Shown: positions 1-12,930, numbered from the stretch's first letter. The stretch: DNA of 64,000 nt from Wolfiporia cocos (GCA_029448655.1 JACCLO010000023.1:1-64000), one strand, 5' to 3'. Translations and numbers: made by a program. Notes: a model not told the origin generated them from the letters alone.

Positions 1-104
1 CCCTAACCCCTAACCCCTAACCCCTAACCCCTAACCCCTAACCCCTAACCCCTAACCCCTAACCCCTAACCCCTAACCCCTAACCCCTAACCCCTAACCC
101 CTAA
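1..104. repeat. Terminal telomere array, CCCCTAA x14 plus one CCCTAA
   Basis: Perfect tandem CCCCTAA heptamers run from the first base to 104, the first unit being cut to CCCTAA. The C-rich strand reads 5' to 3' into the chromosome, so this is a left chromosome end with G-strand repeat TTAGGGG. The unit has one more G than the common TTAGGG. Confidence 0.97.
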
Positions 105-430
105 AATGCAAACTTAAATTTAAATTTAAATTTTATTTTACGTTAACTAATTGATTCTAACCCCAAACAATACCATATAATTTCAATTAACACCACATGA
201 CCTCACATAAATTCATTTCATACTCACGTAACCCCACATAATTTCATTTCATACTCACATAACCCCACATAAATATATACAATGCTCACACAACCCCATT
301 AAATTCATTTAAAATTCCCACAACTTCAAATAAATTCACCCAAAATCAAATCATCCCCAAACTACCACACACACTTTTATCATCTCTATCACATTCATCG
401 TGCCATACCTACCGTTAATCGAACAAACTA
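105..430. repeat. AT-rich subtelomeric repeat next to the telomere
   Basis: AT-rich sequence begins with AAATGCAAA directly after the telomere and carries imperfect repeats of a phrase like CTCACATAACCCCACATAAA. The same junction and phrases recur at 19090-19225 after an internal telomere-like stub. No coding potential is evident. Confidence 0.75.
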
Positions 431-2506
431 AATCTCAGTCAGTCATCTGACTAATGTCATCTCACCTACTACACTCCTACATAGTCCCATCACCTATCAT
501 CACACATACCATCTCAGCTCTCACAATCTCTTATCTATCTCTCACAATTCTGTCTCTCTCACATCTCAACCTCCTGACACAACATAGACTTCTGCTAAGA
601 ACGAAACAGTTGCTAGCCAACTCCACAATCCTCACCAACAGTAGAAAACAGTTGCAAAATACCCCAAGTTTCCATAGCATACATCCAATTACTAAACGAG
701 CCACCCGTGACAATGCTCACATACCAGCCACATTCCCCACGTCCAATCCGTCATCCCATAGGGCATGTCCCACTGACCCAGAGAGTTGGCCAGTAAATTC
801 CCATGCCCGGTGCCTGCAACGCACATCTTCAAATCCCTTTGACAAAAACTTGTGTTGCGCATGTTCTTCCTGCACTGCCCTATGGGAATTTTGTAGCTGT
901 TGTAATGTAAATGGCCTGTAGATACCCAACAGAAAATCGCAATAAATTAACAGGGAGGGATTACATTTTGCACACATGATTACAAGCAAAGTGATGATAA
1001 CACCAAGCATCAGTGACGTGTCAGAAGTCGCTGAGTGGTGTGGAAGGGCAGTGCAAAAATGCAGCGAATAGCAGGTCGACGATACGTAGCGCGAGAGAAC
1101 AAAATGTATGTGTGGGAATGCAAGAAAAACCCACAACAACATATCCGATTGGCCACAAACTAATGTGCGCGCAATGACGAATACTAACACATGATCATGT
1201 TTGCTAACGACAAGGAGATACTACGAGACAAAACGACTAAAAACTTCAAGACTCACCGGTGATCTCTTCACCACAAAGACTTGATCAGCCACGGTTGAGC
1301 TTGGTGTCGCCTCGCTAAGACTTAGAGGACAGCGTCACACAGAAAATGCAAGGAGAGAGAGATGGATTGCACCCTGGGTATGGCAGCTGTTTTATGTTAC
1401 AAACGACACAGTTTCAAGAGCCAACTGAAATACGACAGAAGAAAAAGTAGTGATATGCGATCGAGAGAAGCGAGTGATCATGTAACTCGATAAGGAAAAA
1501 TGACTACCATAACAGTCTTGTGCCTATGAATCTATGTGAAGTAGTGGAGAAAAAATAGATGGAGGCCACGTTGTCGGCACAGACACATCCGACATACCGT
1601 CAGCATTGGCGTACGAAACACGCAATGGCTCGGATTCCATCAACGATGTCAAGACCACATCCAATTTACGTGCGCATCTTGCCACCCTCGAGCGCAGAAA
1701 CGTCGGTCTGGAACGTCACAGATCCTACTTCACGTTTGCGTACCACTCCCTTGGGACATGTCTCACGCGCTGCTAGAGTCGGTGGAGAGGTTTTAGTACA
1801 GTAAGAAAAATAATCAAAAATACCAGAAATAAAATATACACGCAGGACGACGACCTGTATGCATGATCGAAGAGTATAATCGCATACTAATGCTATACGC
1901 TCGATGAAGTTTTTGGTATGTGCTTGATTCTTAAAACTTCTGCGAGTTTGAGTGTAGAGAACTTGAGCTTGCTATCTTGTAATCGTTGTTCGAATGGTGA
2001 TCTTGTGACTTATACGGATTCGAGTATAGAAACGCCCTACCCCTCCACAAGAGGACGACACTTTTTGTCTTGACCTTAAGACCAATTCATCCCTGCGACC
2101 TCATCGGCTAGAACCATGGCTTCATGCTACTCCAGTGTACCAGTGGATACAACTTGTCAAGGTTGGTGTGATACTTGCATGATGTTGCCCGGATTTTGGT
2201 GGAGTTGTATAGTGTGATTGAACCGGCTTGGTGTGCCTCGCGGATGTACGCGGTGTCGGATACAATGCAGTGATATTGGGTGTGAAAGTTTCGAGTGCCG
2301 ATGGAGAAGTTCGGAGCATCACGCTGTAGCACGAATGACGTCTCGATGGTCTGATGATCCTCTCTGTAGTAAAAAAGTTTGAGCCTGTTTGCTACAACTA
2401 GTTCTTTCAGCACAGATAGACTGCAACGTCGCGTACACAAGCGTCTAGCGCCGCTGCGCGAGGGCATAAGACCGTATCCTCTAATAATAGACCAGTTACC
2501 CGCTCC
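431..2506. other. Subtelomeric stretch without a recognisable gene
   Basis: Only short open frames occur here, the longest 155-157 codons on either strand, with low-complexity composition and no motif I recognise. I looked for the telomere-linked RecQ helicase common at fungal chromosome ends and saw no helicase motif. The right part may be the leader or decayed LTR of the Ty3 relic that follows, but no repeat boundary could be fixed. Confidence 0.5.
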
Positions 2507-4188
2507 ATGACAAAGTCATCCACTAGTTCTACTAATCAGCAGCCCCTCAACACGAACGTGAACACAAACACAAACACGACGAACATACCATCGATCGCAA
2601 ACACCATGTCGGCAATCACTTCAGCACTCGTCGTTCCGATGATGAGCGCAGGGTCACGCTATGCACCTAAATTTGACGGTAAGAACGTAACAGATTTCTT
2701 GTTAGTTTTTGAAGCACAGGCTTACGCTGCTGGTATTCCGTATACCGAGTGGTCAGACAAGGTTCTACAGTATTGTAAGTCCAGCATTAGACAGATCATC
2801 AAGAATCATGAGCTGTTCAAGAACAAGACTTGGATAGATACTAAGAAGGTATTTTATCATTATTTTCCTTCTGAGGAGGAGAAAACGGTACCTACGCCGG
2901 AGGGTCTATGTGAGTTCTCAAGGCGTTGCTGAGAGGACGAGCGAGTGAACTTGTGTAGCTCCTTCGACAGATATGTTAGGAACTTTGCTCTGAAAGAGGG
3001 GGACCTGGTGAGAAAGAGTAAGATGACAGAGACAGAGAGAGATTTGTTATTTTACCAAGGCTTACCGGTGACTGTGAGGCATCGTATTGCAGGTAGTTTG
3101 CGCAGGAAAATAGGTAAAGACATCACAATGGATGCACCTCCGGATCAAAGCATGACGATTGAAGCAGTAAGATTGTATTTTAGCAGAAATAACATTGAGT
3201 ATGGTCTAGGTACATTGAACTCAGGTTCTGACGAAGAGACGAGTGACGACAAGGAGTTGTCATCTGACGAATCGGATTCCGGGAAGGAGGTGAGGCGTAG
3301 AGCTAGAAAGAGAGCTGAGAAAGAGTAATGTGGTAAGAAAGTGAAGTCGAAGGCTAACGAGAAAGACGAACAGACGGAAAGATAGCACAGCTGAGTGAAG
3401 CATTGACTAAATTACAGCTGACGATCGCAAATCAGGAGGTAGCGACACAGGTACGACAGGAACAACCAACGACACAGCATCAGCATACGCATCAGGTATC
3501 GACTGGCCAGATGGAAAGGGCACCACATACATGTTTCATGTGTGGCAAGACGGAGGGTGTCAATCTCGATCATCCGATTGGGATGAGTAAGTGTCCAGAG
3601 ACGATAGCACTAATTGCAGAAAAGATGTGTCAGTTTTCGCCAGCAACTGGGAAGGTCATTCAAGCGAACGGAGCAAACTTACTGATGATGCCTGCCGGGC
3701 AACGTGGCGGCATTGCAGTGGTGCTGCAAGAGGAGATCTGTTTCGGTAAGGAAAAGGACCGTGACATGTCTAATGTTGCAGGTCCCTCAGGTACCTGTTC
3801 GAGCCTAGGGGTGTTAGTTGACGGCGAACAATTGATCGAAGGTGACGTATACGCATACTCATTGAGGGTGCTGAACACTTTTGCAGCTACTCGAGCACAA
3901 GCCAAGAAGTCGACAGCAGAGGATGGGGAGTCAAGCAATGAAGAGCCGATAGCCAAGAGGTTTGAATACAGGCACACTAACGATAGGTCGAAGGGTAAGG
4001 TTGTGGGGCTGTCTGAAGCTACAAAGATGACGCCGACAGCGAAAGTGGATGGTAAGGCTGCGAGCGAGAAGCCACCAGCCGTGAACATGGAAGAGGGTTG
4101 GAAGACTAGGAAAAAGGATCAGGTAACTGCGCACAAGAGGGACATGCCTCCTCATCTGAAGCAGACGAGGTTCACGTCTGACGTATAG
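2507..4188 (+). pseudogene. gag relic of an old Ty3/gypsy element
   Basis: Three open pieces (2507-2932, 2945-3328, 3403-4188) are separated by stops and a frame change. The first resembles a gag core, with a PKFDG-like start to the capsid region around 2670 and a 'WIDTKKVFYHYF' type stretch. The third has a CCHC-like knuckle near 3532 (C-X2-C-X9-H-X6-C). The C-terminal half is charged and low-complexity. In a live element this would be the particle protein. The stop at 2930 and the frame break near 3400 make it non-functional. The clade differs from the chromoviruses further right: its pol has FVDD rather than YLDD. No LTR pair was identified. Confidence 0.75.
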
Positions 4189-4191
4189 GAT

Positions 4192-4977
4192 ATGGTGTCC
4201 GCCGACAACGTCGCTAATCAGATACTTGATCAGAAGCTAACGCTGCAACTGAGACAGATAATAGGAATTTCGCCTACCTTGCAGAAGCGTTTTGCGGCAC
4301 TCACGAAGACGCGCAAGGAGGTAGGTGGATCTGTGGCACAAGCAATTCGGATAGCCACAGTTGAAGATGAGAAAGAGGCAGTCGAGAATGTCGTGACAGA
4401 GGGGTCGGTGATGCTGAGCTTACAGGAGGGTGAGAACCTCGAAGAGGTAATAACGCAGCACGCTGACGTTTATGCTGTGGCAGTTGGACAGGAACGATTC
4501 TTTGCAATGGCATGTGGAGTTGTACAAGGGATGTTTGGGACTGAGGCAGTAATGTACCTCGTAGACTCAGGATCAAAGCTGAACTTAATATTGAAGAAAG
4601 TGTGGGATCAGACTAACCTAGCTATCGATCCAGATGGGTGTGGGTGGACACTCAAAGGTATTAATGGTATGCTTACACCACTTGAGGGCTGCATCCGTGA
4701 CGCACCTGTCGAGATTGGGGGGGAAAGGTTTGATCACCATTTCTTTGTCACCCTGACTGACTTAGGGCAACACAATGGGATTCTCGGGCAGCCATGGTTA
4801 CAGTGGGTGGCAGCTAATCTAGAATATGAAAGGAAGAACGGAATGTACCTTGTGGCACATCGCAACGGTGATCGATCCATGACGCCGATACAGGTGCATA
4901 TTGTCGACACAGGCACTGACCGAAACAAGGAGAAATTAGTGTTCATGACAGGACTCGTGTCGCGCAAGGATTTTTGA
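4192..4977 (+). pseudogene. Retroviral-type aspartic protease region of the old Ty3 relic
   Basis: A 261-codon open stretch continues the gag frame after one stop. It contains the catalytic VDSG at residues 124-127 followed by a hydrophobic strand, and ILGQPWL at 197-203, the usual second protease motif (ILG plus W). The protease would cut the Gag-Pol precursor. DSG is intact, but flanking stops and a frame shift near 4975 disconnect it from reverse transcriptase. Confidence 0.75.
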
Positions 4978-6281
4978 AGAGAGGCGTGATGTCTGAACTG
5001 GCCTCGATAGGTAGTATCGCGTCCTCAGAAATTCCTAGGTTGGGTAACATTTTTCATTGTGTTGCGAGCGACATCTCTACACTCACAGATTCAGAGTTAT
5101 CGATAGCTTCCCAGATTGATCCACCAGACTCTTCTGACAGGTTGTTACAGGATTATATTGCAGCAAGCCCCATTCCTTTGACTCCAGTCCCTTCAGCATG
5201 GCGCAAACGTGTACAAATGCATTATAGCGTGACAGTAGCATTGAAAAGATATAAGCCCATTGACCGAAAGGTGTGCCCAGTGCCATCGTATATGCCTAAC
5301 CCATTCACACAGAAATTCAAACCTATTGCTATACCTGAGTTGATGCCGCTACCAATTGAACCGAGACCCTGAAAGAAGTATGAATTCGGCTCAGGCAATC
5401 GGTGGACCGTGCAGCGGCTGAGTGATGTGATTGCGAAGATTCCCGCTAACTTCTTATCAGATGCAGAAATTGACTTGCTAGTCCATGTTGTGGTTTCGTG
5501 ACAGGCAGCATTTGCGTGGACTGACGATGAGTGAGGTACTTTCTCCCCAAGATACTTTCCTGACTATGAAATACCAGTGATCGAACACGTACCATGGGCA
5601 CAACCGTCCATCCGAATTCCGAAGGCCATCGAGGAGAAGGTGAAAGCAGTCATCAAATGCCAATTAGATGCTGGCAAGTTTGAGCCATTCTCCGCGTCGT
5701 ATCGGACAGCATATTTTGCGGTCAAAAAGAAACAGGGTGATCCGCGACTCGTATTCAATTTAGGTGACCTTAACGCTATCACTATATGTGATGCGGTGCT
5801 ACCTCCATGGCCAGATGACTTTGCTGAAAGCTTTGTAGGGCATCACATTTTTATGCTAGCTGACATTATGGCAGGTTTCGACAACTGCATTCTCGCATCA
5901 GTTTCGCGCGACCTTACAACATTCCAATGCCCCTTTGGGTCGTTGCGATTGACTAGGCTGCCACAAGGCTATACTAATGCAATGCCTGAATTCAGTCAAT
6001 GCATATTGCATACGTTGGGTGACATGTTACCGAACGAAGCTGATGCTTTTGTGGATGATGTAGGTGTGAAGGGTCCGAGTACTGACTATGACGACAAGGC
6101 TGTTGCAGGCAATTCGAATATTCAGAGGTTCATGTATGAGTTTGCATGTACAGCTAATAAGCTGCTTGCCAGGTTTGTCGAAGCGGGAATTACGGCATCT
6201 GGATCGAAGCTTGTTATCGCGATCCCCAGGCTGAAGATCGTCGGTTCCTTAATATATAGAAGTCTGTATGACCGCAAATAA
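4974..6281 (+). pseudogene. Reverse transcriptase relic of the old Ty3 element
   Basis: One frame is readable through 4974-6281 with stops at about 5370, 5500 and 5531. The first part carries a WTDDE...EHVPW stretch typical of the region before RT in this basidiomycete gypsy group. The open part from 5577 has the RT fingers and palm: LADI around residue 94, LPQG at 128-131 and catalytic FVDD at 158-161. RNase H and integrase were not found downstream, so the element is truncated after the palm as well as broken by stops. Confidence 0.8.
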
Positions 6282-6808
6282 GTAAGACCACTCTAAACTA
6301 AGGTGATCTGTGCATAAGTGGCTAAGTATAGCCCATGATGCCATAAGCCCTCATGGTGTGGTGCTACTCTAATGATAGTGCAGTATATCATAATGATGTC
6401 CTTTGTATCCTAAGAATATCACTGTATGTCATAGAAGATGACTTGACTATGTAAGACTAGCCTTGTATGTCATATGTGTATAGTAAATGGCACCACTATG
6501 TCATACCTGTAAGGTAAGCAGACCACACTGAGTCTGGGCCTATAATAATAGGCATGAGGTTATAGAAACCTAGAATGTGAGGCTTGTAGACTAATAATAG
6601 TCCTGACATCTTAGATAAGAAGGAGGGTCACCTGACATGATTCCTGTGATAGTACCTGGTGCTGCTATCTAATCTAAGAGTTTGGCAAGTCATGTGACAC
6701 AACTCACATGACCCACTGACCTTCAGGTCGTTGGATCGACCCCAGCCATGTGCAATAAGTACAGTAAACATAGTAAGAGAGGACAATTCTGGATGTGCAC
6801 AAAATAAT
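6282..6808. other. No gene; probably decayed LTR or spacer
   Basis: Short repeated phrases of the type found in nearby LTRs (tracts of ATGTCATA and TATAATAATAG) are present, but no terminal motif or target duplication could be assigned. It may be the remnant 3' end of the old Ty3 relic. Confidence 0.35.
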
Positions 6809-7929
6809 TGACACAAGCCATCTTGTGGGACTCACCAACTTAAGGGTCTTACTCAGACAAGTTGGTGAGGGGTTAGAAGGCAAGCTACAGAGGGTGAGAG
6901 GTGCTTCTGCGGCGGTAGCCGAGAAGAATAGAACTAAGATATCAAGGCGTCAAGCCTTGGTCTTTAAATATGTACAGGGTGAGAACACGTGCTACTAACT
7001 AGTGTGTCTGCCCTAAAGGAATGGTCAGTGCACCCTATCGGCATATGCTGACGTATACTCTACTCTAAGAGACCGTGGGAGGCCGGTAATGGCCGGACCA
7101 ATGGTAAATGAGAGAGTGGTGGTGTCACCTTGCGGTGGACATGTGGAACGCGGGCGCAGCCCGGGTATATGGAAGGCCAGTTGTACCGGTGCCTTGAGGG
7201 ACTATGGCTATTCGCCAGGCCCTTGGTGACTCAGGCCGAGAAGGCCGAGTGGTATGCCAGAAGCCGGTGATATGATCAGGCCGGTGGTGGCGTGGGAGCG
7301 AGGCCTTGCGGCTGGCTCGGAGGTATGGCAACGCCGGCGTGAGAAGCACGGAGGTTGCACATTGCCGGGTCTAGAAGCCCGGAGGTAGGACTGTGCCGGT
7401 GACGGGAAGTCCGGGGGTTGCATAAGGCCGGTGATAGAAGCGTGTGCTATTGAGGGAAGCACGGAGCTTAGGAAGTGCCAGTGATGCATGTGGTGATCGT
7501 TAGGCTTCTCAGCGTAGTAGACCGATGGGCACAGAGCTTAGTCAGCTGTTGTGCCATGTTGCCATTATTATGCGAGTGGCGCTCGCTGACAGGGAGAGGC
7601 TGGTCGACTTGTGGACTCTAGACTCTATGACGGGGTTGTGACGTAGCGGTGGCGGTGCTATGACCTAGACGTATGACGTGGATCACAGGATGAGGCACAG
7701 CGAAGCACGTTGCCTTAGTGATGACGTAATCAGTCATGTGGTGTAGCGTTGGGCCGGTGCTATGGGTCACGTGTAGGTTAAGGCCTATTCGGTCGTAACG
7801 TTCCGTTATAATACCTCGGCAGGTTCGGCATGGTGGGATAAGTCCCGGATAACTTTGTAGAGGCTTGTATAAGGCCAGAATTGGTGCTATAATTGCGCGA
7901 AAAATGTGCTATGTCCCAAATCTGTGACA
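6809..7929 (-). mobile_element. Solo LTR, long family (1121 bp), TSD ATAAT
   Basis: On the minus strand it starts TGTCACAGATTTGGG and ends GGCTTGTGTCA, flanked by the 5-bp duplication ATAAT at 6804-6808 and 7930-7934. It carries a minus-strand promoter with a hairpin CAAGGC/GCCTTG at 6943-6959, followed in the sense direction by TTAGTTCTATTC, the same element that self-primes in Ty3-1. The open frames in its GC-rich part at 7125-7489 are not genes. No internal region is present, so it is a solo LTR left by LTR-LTR recombination. Confidence 0.9.
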
Positions 7930-8514
7930 ATAATCTGTGACACTATGAGGTCAGAACTATTATTAGTTTACAAGGCCCCACATTCCATCGTTTACAACAT
8001 CAGGGCCCATACTGGCCCAGTCTATGACATCATGCCTATTATTATAGGTCTATACTTAGTGTGGCCTGCTTATCTGACAGGTATGACATAGCGGCCTGCT
8101 TCCTCCACATTTATGGCATACAAGGCATATTTACAGAGCCAGTGTCATCTCTATGACATACTGCACTATTCCTAGATAGCACCATATTATGACGCCTTAT
8201 GGCATCACTATGATACCACAACATGTGCACAGACTAGCTGCATTAGGGTAGACATTAGTAGTAGTATAAGGTCTTATATGTCTAGGCATCTATGGTGCCA
8301 ACGGCCTAGTCACCGCCTCTTTTGTACAGTAGCCAAATCCTGTGGGCAACTTCACGTTAACCCTAATGCAGGGTTTACATAAGTGCTGGTACCTGGCGGC
8401 ACCCTGAGATTAAACATTTTGGGTATAGTACGGCACGGAGAGAACATTTGAACACTCGTTGTGGTGTAGATACGGCAACGGCGCAGGCCTGTTGTGTATG
8501 TACTATTTCACTAC

Positions 8515-11319
8515 ATGCCGCGCTCTAGTAAGATACAGAAAGCACGCAAAGCTGCCGCTGCTCGTGCACGTACTGGGAAGCAGTTGAGCACACACGCCAG
8601 CGCCAGGAAGCAGTCGTGCACATCACAAGCCCAAGTATCAGCTGTGCGAGATGTTCTCTGCATAAGCTCAGATGAGGATGACGAGTGCACGTCATGGATG
8701 GGGGATGTGAGTTACATGATCTCCTCGGACAAGAATGAAGATGGAGAGGACTTGAATGATGACGAGGGCAACAACGGAGATGATGACGGAGATGATGACG
8801 GAGATGATGACGACAACAACAACGATTTGTCTGAGTTGGAGGGTGATGAGCTGCGTCAGAGTCTGGAGATGGCACAGCAGAGGAAAGAACGCAACAGGGA
8901 TGCCTTCGGTATCCTAATGAGACCAATGTCTCAGAGCGTCTGGAAGCAAGCAGAGAGCAACCGGGCTCTGGGTTACAATGGCATGTCAGACAGAACGAAA
9001 CGGAGGCACGATAAGAAGCTTCGGGATGAACAGGCTCACCGTAAGAGGTACTTATCACAATTCATGGGCAAAATGTATGTGTTGACGAGTTTCGGGCACA
9101 GCTCTGGTGCGCAATTCATGCACTCGTTTTTCTCGACACAGAAGGGTCCTGAGCTGTCAGAGCAGCAGTCAAATGAGCAACAGGGTGGTTTACATACCAT
9201 TCCAAGTGTTCGCCAGCCAGCACTGAGTGGAGACTAAGATTTTCTGTGGATATCTCTCTGATATCTCATCATCAGAGGATGAGTACGAAACCGGAGATGT
9301 GGGTGCTGAAGGTGGAGAAGGAAGTGAAGAGAACATCCACAATAGCCAGGAGCATCAAAGTGCGATGCTACAGTTACTCATGCATGAGGAGGAGGAAGAG
9401 AGCAAAATGGACGAGGCTGAACTTACTGTGGATTCCAGCCCCTCACAGCAGCAGCGCACTGTCCGCTCCAACCAGACAACCCCCCCTCCAAAGCACTGCA
9501 AGCTTGAAGTGCCAGCACGCATTACCCGCTCTCACATCAAGGAGAACCGTATGCGGACCTTCGAGAATGGACTTGATGCAATCCAGAAATTCATTAAATC
9601 AAAGCGACATACCTTTATTTCAGGCGATAACAGTCTGCAGGCCTGCTGCAGGCACTGTATTGAGAGCTATCTGCACTTGATTGTCAAATACAAGCACTCC
9701 ATGACTGTGGCAGGGGAATGTGCAGCGAAAAGCCATGGCTTTTCTGCAAAATGGGGTGTAAGGATGGTGCAGAAGTGGGCTCGAAGATGGTTGAATGCGC
9801 GAGAACTTCCCGTATCCTTGAAGGGCCGGCATATCAAGTCCTATACATTGCTACAGGACCCTGTGGTGCAAGTGGAGCTACGCTCATACGTGCAGTCAAA
9901 CAAATGGGCCATGAATCCCGAAAAACTCACCAAATTCACCAAAAACAGCATGGTACCAGCAGCTGCTCAGCAGTATCTGAAAGAGATCATTCGTAAGGAG
10001 ATGCCAGCAGGGTTAAAGAAGTATATGGAGCTTGAACTCTTCCCATGGATTCACTTGAAGGTTGGCCAAGAAATCTCCCTGAGCACTGCGCACGATTGGC
10101 TTCATCGAGAAGGCTTCCAGTACATCGAGCACAAGAAGAGCCTCTATTATGATGGTCATGAGTGGCCAGATGTTGTCAGGTATCGTCAAGAAGTCTTCCT
10201 GCCAGCAATGGCACAGCATCAAAAATGAATGATCGAGTATGTCGTTGGAAATGTCTCGGAAGAGGTCAACAAGCAAACAGAAAATTATGTTGAGTGCCAT
10301 CTAGTGTTTGTGGTGCATGACAAAATGACTGCCCAAGCACATGATGGTGTCAAAAAAAGCTGGGTTTTCAAAGGTGAGCAGCCACTACAAAAAAAGGGTC
10401 CCGGCAGGGGCATTCACTGCAGCGACGTAATCTGTTCCACATTCGGTTGGTTGAAGGATGCGGGACAAGGCCTTGAATATGGTAAAAATCATGATGGCTT
10501 CTGGAACGGTGAGATGTTTGTGAACCAGGTATGCCATGACAAATCTGTAGCAGACTTGACTCACAAAATAATTGATCATAGCTGAAAACAAAGATCATTC
10601 CGACATTTGAAAAATTGCATGGCCCCGGATTCCAAGCCTTAATTGCTGTTGACCACTCACAAGGACATTCTGCCTTCGCTGAGGATGCACTTCTTGTGTC
10701 ACGCATGAATCTGTGCCCTGGTGGAAAGCAGGCACAAATGCGTGATGGCTGGTTCATGAAGAATGATCAGAAAATTATCCAACAAATGAATTTTCCATAC
10801 AATCATCCTGATCATCCCAATCTTCCCAAAGGGATTCGACAAATTCTCATCAAGCGAAGCCTCCGGGTTGATGGACTGCGAATGCAGTGTCACAGGAAAT
10901 GTGACCCAGATGTGATCAGTTGCTGTGCCAAGCACATACTCGAAAATCAGCCAGACTTCAAGGAACAGAAAACTCTTGTCCAGGAAGTCATTGAGAATGC
11001 AGGCCACATGTGCATATTTTTACCAAAATATCACTGTGAGCTGAATTTCATTGAATACTTCTGGGGTGCTGTCAAGAAGTATCTCCGCAACCACTGTGAT
11101 TATACGTTTCCAATATTACAAGCCAATATGCCAGATGCACTGGCATCGGTAAGTGTCGAGACAATCTGGAAATGGGAGCACCGGGTTGTTAGGTGGATGG
11201 ATGCTTATCACTCAGGATTGGGCACAAAAGATGCTCAATTACAGGTGCAGGCATTCAGTTCTCGTCGATACAAGTCTCACCACCGTGTTCCAGAGACCCT
11301 CGCACGTCAGCTTGACTGA
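8515..11319 (+). pseudogene. Mariner-type DDE transposase gene, one nonsense codon
   Basis: Cut-and-paste transposase. The first ATG of the open frame is 8515. The N-terminal part (8515-9237) is basic and then strongly acidic, with Asp/Asn runs near 8780-8830. The second part (from about 9240) carries the DNA-binding region. The frame changes between about 9207 and 9290, either an unrecognised intron or a frameshift. An in-frame TGA at 10226-10228 follows. The DDE domain then has a first aspartate in HDK (about 10321), a second in VDHSQGHS (about 10650) and the glutamate in LNFIEYFWG (about 11050). An intron at 10529-10581 joins the last two parts in frame. Homologues usually have HDE at the first site, so HDK may be decayed. 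The TGA makes this copy probably inactive unless read through. Confidence 0.85.
10529..10581 (+). other. 53-bp spliceosomal intron in the transposase gene
   Basis: The sequence has GTATGC at its start, a CTCAC branch-like site and CATAG at its end. Removing it joins the two open frames without loss and gives an uninterrupted DDE core. The length is typical of basidiomycete introns. Confidence 0.8.
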
Positions 11320-11714
11320 TATACTATATTTAAATTAGTCAGATAGGTAGAGATGTCAATACTTTCCTTATATAGTACTGCTTTCCCACAACTGGCCAAA
11401 TTTGGACATATAAATTTCTCGATTTTGATTTTCAGAGAAATCCGCCTAGCCATTTTGTTCCTATGTTCAATCTAAGCATTTTGGCTAGACCGATTGTCTC
11501 TAGGCACCAATCTGAGCGAGCAGTAAGACTTGTACAAAAGAGGCAGTGACTAGGCCGTTGGCACCATAGGGACTTACTTTCCTAGACTCAACAATGTGAA
11601 CTTGGAGCATTTCCCTACTCTTTTCTACTCTTGCTGAGCATCGTGTGCTTGCCTGGGAACTCTTTTCTTCTTCTTAAAACTCTATCTTGTGCTGGCAGCT
11701 TGAGATGTCACAGA

Positions 11715-12090
11715 GACAGGATTGTGACAATAAGGCCTAACAATCTACTGTCACTTATCTGACTGCATATAGGTTACGATTCCTGAGGTATGAAGAAAGT
11801 GTTTTGTATGATGTAGATCCATCAGTTTAGGGTGACCACAATCTGTGTCATATGTGAGAATATAAAATAAACTGTCATTGCATTGGTCTATTCTCATTGT
11901 GTCTGACAAATAAATTGTTTCACGTAAAGATAACGTCAGAATAAAATACTGAAAGGCTAATAGAATCCATATATCTTTGATGCAAGTCTAGGCTTGGACT
12001 TGCTAATGCAGTTGTAAGGGTTGGTTGCAGTCAATAAGACAAGTGACCCGTCAAGCAGGAATTGCAAGAGTAGTAAACAAAGTGAATGTG
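11715..12090. other. No gene seen
   Basis: AT-rich spacer between two LTR-like blocks. It has no long open frame and no terminal motif I can place. Confidence 0.4.
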
Positions 12091-12926
12091 TCACAGTTTT
12101 ACAAGGCATTTCCCACATTCTCTATTCTCATAATAGAAGTCGTGCAGCCCCTTTACTAGTACAGGTCTTCTCATCTACATTGTTAGAATCACATGACCAA
12201 GGGCTTTCCGATGCACTAGTAATTACCAAGTCACATGACCTTCCAGGTCATGTGACCTACTCAACTACATCAGATTAGATATGTGCCACTAAGTCCAATC
12301 ATAGGCACCATACCAGGTGACCTTATCTCTTATCTTATCTGTACAAGTTATGACATCAGGTTCCATTACTGGACCAGACCATGACATCATCATGACAACA
12401 CTATTACTAGGTCATGACACCATAGAAAAGCTCATCAGAAGACATTCTGATACGTTACATATCAAATACCTGAAACATGATCATCAACATCATTAGAAGC
12501 CATTAGGACAACCCTTCCAGCTAGAAGCCTAGCAGTTCCATATATCAAGTGTTATTATTAGCGTAGCACTCCACTATCACAATGTGGCCTTATAGCCCGC
12601 TTACTTTCCATCATGACAAGAAGGCCTAGAAACCTTCACGAATGTCATTACCAGGTACATGCCATATCACACCATAGTCACACCATATTAGCACTACGCA
12701 CAGACCAAGCCATTAGGACAGGTCTACTCATGAATAGTATACATCATGTATATAACCGAACATCTAGCATCCTACAGCGCTAGACTTAACAATTGCCGCT
12801 AGGGCATCCATATTCTCTATGGGGGCGTTTCCCCTACTTTTCTTCTAACCTCCTGCTGGATGACTTATGGTCTGATTTGAGGCTTACCCCTTGGTGTTAT
12901 ACTATGTACTGGCAGCTTGAGACGTC
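12091..12926 (+). mobile_element. LTR-like block with TATA-proximal hairpin (copy 1)
   Basis: It begins TGTCACAGTTTTACAAGG and ends near GGCAGCTTGAGACGTCA. A TATA-like ATGTATATAACC at about 12746 precedes a hairpin TCTAGC/GCTAGA. Most of it (from 12202) is duplicated at 19222-19956. No clean 5-bp duplication was found, so LTR identity rests on similarity to neighbours. Confidence 0.55.
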
Positions 12927-12930
12927 AACT

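Larger units (their letters stand above)
8293..11566 (+). mobile_element. Tc1/mariner-superfamily DNA transposon with 36-bp TIRs
   Basis: Terminal inverted repeats at 8293-8328 and 11531-11566 match at 35 of 36 positions, beginning TGGTGCCAACGGCC. They are flanked by TA at 8291-8292 and 11567-11568, the target duplication of Tc1/mariner elements. The 3.27-kb element holds one multi-part transposase gene on the plus strand. High TIR identity suggests fairly recent insertion, although the transposase has an in-frame stop. Confidence 0.93.
7937..11714 (+). mobile_element. Decayed LTR split by a mariner insertion
   Basis: The parts 7937-8292 and 11567-11714 resemble the LTR block at 12091-12926: shared TTTACAAGGC near the start, a GCACAGAC...ATTAGG motif before the TATA-like box, and an end reading GGCAGCTTGAGATGTCA. 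The mariner sits at a TA inside the arm of this LTR's TATA-proximal hairpin (loop CTTACT at about 11572). Boundaries are approximate and no target duplication was found. Confidence 0.55.

Noticed and set aside
454..1190. Two ~155-codon frames near the telomere, one per strand
   Set aside because: They overlap each other, are low-complexity or lack motifs, and show none of the helicase motifs expected of telomere-linked genes.
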